DNA from: Bacillus sp. ISL-55
GTDB taxonomy: Bacteria; Bacillota; Bacilli; Bacillales; Cytobacillaceae
Direction of reading: 5' to 3'
Assembly (NCBI RefSeq): GCF_018613155.1
Contig: NZ_JAGGQU010000061.1
Span: 1-41,032, forward strand
Length of the DNA: 41,032 nt
Below, in pieces: positions 40,266 to 41,032 of this stretch. The position numbers were made by a program, and so were the translations under genes. The number at the start of each line of letters is the position of its first letter. Positions within the stretch are counted from its first letter, which is position 1. The notes under the pieces were generated by a model that was not told where the DNA came from, did not search any database, and saw only the letters and a list, made by a program, of their open reading frames with translations.

Positions 40266-41032
40266 ATGAAGAAAACGAAACGTTTTATACAGCTTGGGTT
40301 GGGCATCTTATTGATGGTTTCATTACTCTTTTTCGCCAACGGGTTTGGTTATGCAAATGATCATTCCCTGACTGTTAAAAAAGGTGATACACTTTACAGC
40401 ATTTCAAAACAACACAACCTGACTGTCCAGGAGTTGAAGGATTACAACGGGTTAAAGAACAATACCATCTATATTGGCCAAAAGCTGCTGCTCCCTGGAG
40501 TGACAGAATCGGAGCCGATGTATGCAGTTGTTGGTGGTTCTTTTACCAAGAAAGACAATGCAACGAAGCAAATAGCTAATCTGAAAAAGAAAGGAATTGA
40601 AGCTGGGGTCGTTACAAAGGTCATTAATGATAAAACTTATTACCGTATCCAGGCTGGTGTTTTTTCCAAAAAAGCCAATGCGGATAAGCAAAAAGATTTA
40701 TTGCGCAAAAACGGAATTAAAGATGCCTACATTGTAACAAGCCACAATCTTCATATTCATGGTGTACACATTGGCTCCACATACAGCCAGCTTCTGCAGA
40801 AGTTCGGAAAGCCTGTAAAAACCGAGGACCAGCTGAATGTCAGGTCTCTCTATTACAATGGCGAAGGTGCAGGAGTTCGCGTGAATTTTAACATGGAGAA
40901 TGGTTCCGTATTTGGACTGCAAGTCTATCCGGAATATTTAAAGCTTAGCTCCCTTCCGAAAAACAAAAGCCAGGTTATTGATGTATATGGATACCCTAAT
41001 GAAGTAAAGAATGTATTTGGCAAGCAAAAAAT
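40266..41032 (+). CDS. LysM-SPOR cell-wall protein (5-prime part, cut by window end)
   Basis: An open frame from the ATG at 40266 runs to the window edge (255 codons) without a stop. It encodes a signal peptide (cleavage near GYA, about residue 36), a LysM domain (LTVKKGDTLYSISKQHNLTVQEL to IYIGQKLLLP, about 39-83), and a SPOR-like repeat (YAVVGGSFTKKDNATKQIANLKKKG and YYRIQAGVFSKKANADKQKDLL, about 92-160). After that comes a region with an HIGSTYSQLLQKFGKP start. It likely binds peptidoglycan, possibly at septa or spores. GAGGTG is six bases before the ATG. The C-terminus is missing only because the window ends. Confidence 0.85.
   Translation, partial: MKKTKRFIQLGLGILLMVSLLFFANGFGYANDHSLTVKKGDTLYSISKQHNLTVQELKDYNGLKNNTIYIGQKLLLPGVTESEPMYAVVGGSFTKKDNATKQIANLKKKGIEAGVVTKVINDKTYYRIQAGVFSKKANADKQKDLLRKNGIKDAYIVTSHNLHIHGVHIGSTYSQLLQKFGKPVKTEDQLNVRSLYYNGEGAGVRVNFNMENGSVFGLQVYPEYLKLSSLPKNKSQVIDVYGYPNEVKNVFGKQK

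Noticed and set aside
40452-40922. Two minus-strand ORFs of 79 and 74 residues
   Set aside because: They are antisense to the LysM-SPOR gene that starts at 40266 and have no ribosome sites.

Overview
The window looks like chromosomal DNA of a low-to-moderate GC, endospore-former-type Firmicute of the family Bacillaceae (Bacillus/Mesobacillus-like). The signs are strong AGGAGG-type ribosome binding sites, a T-box leader, Spx, HemAT, RsbR-family proteins, an IDEAL-domain protein, DUF3231, DUF4275, UPF0715 and DUF421 proteins, and dispersed palindromic repeats. Species cannot be fixed from the sequence alone. There is no rRNA, tRNA, CRISPR array, transposase or prophage module. Most genes are on the minus strand.

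Layout. 0.3-5.3 kb: a nitroreductase-like protein, proline dehydrogenase, the TrhA/hemolysin III membrane protein and a heme-globin chemotaxis transducer that carries an extra zinc-binding CZB domain. 5.4-10.2 kb: a patchwork of small genes, namely DUF2200, a P-loop kinase-like protein, an unrecognised translationally coupled gene pair (7083-8208), UPF0715, DUF4275 and a GNAT acetyltransferase. 10.4-12.1 kb: an ECF sigma factor and its membrane partner (probable anti-sigma), both on the plus strand. 12.2-14.0 kb: an archaeal/eukaryote-type prolyl-tRNA synthetase under a T-box. 14.1-18.4 kb: two orphan RsbR-like STAS proteins flank a YdcZ / Crp-Fnr / YdcZ transporter-regulator operon and an acidic mini-lipoprotein.

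18.5-26.7 kb is an AT-rich run of small membrane, secreted and lipoproteins, with a VOC protein, a metallo-beta-lactamase-fold hydrolase and DUF3231 as the recognisable members. 27.0-32.0 kb is an iron module. A four-gene hydroxamate-type siderophore ABC transporter (ATPase, binding lipoprotein, two FecCD permeases) is divergent from a YumC/YcgT-type ferredoxin/flavodoxin-NADP reductase, and a single perfect Fur box lies between them. Low iron should therefore induce both uptake and a reductase that could drive iron release.

32.1-41.0 kb: an endonuclease I family nuclease without a signal peptide, two orphan two-gene operons, a FixH/YtkA-like lipoprotein with a His-rich linker, an intergenic array of four 21-bp repeats, a DUF421 membrane protein, an L,D-transpeptidase, an IDEAL-domain protein, an Rrf2 regulator, an Spx paralogue preceded by two matched inverted 25-bp operator-like sites, and the start of a LysM-SPOR cell-wall protein cut by the window edge.

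The best candidates for undescribed biology are the coupled pair at 7083-8208 (possible ADP-ribosyltransferase-like fold), the 21-bp array at 36618-36705, the paired operators upstream of spx, and the two RsbR-like proteins that appear to lack both phosphorylatable threonines. All functions are assigned by eye; no database search was run.
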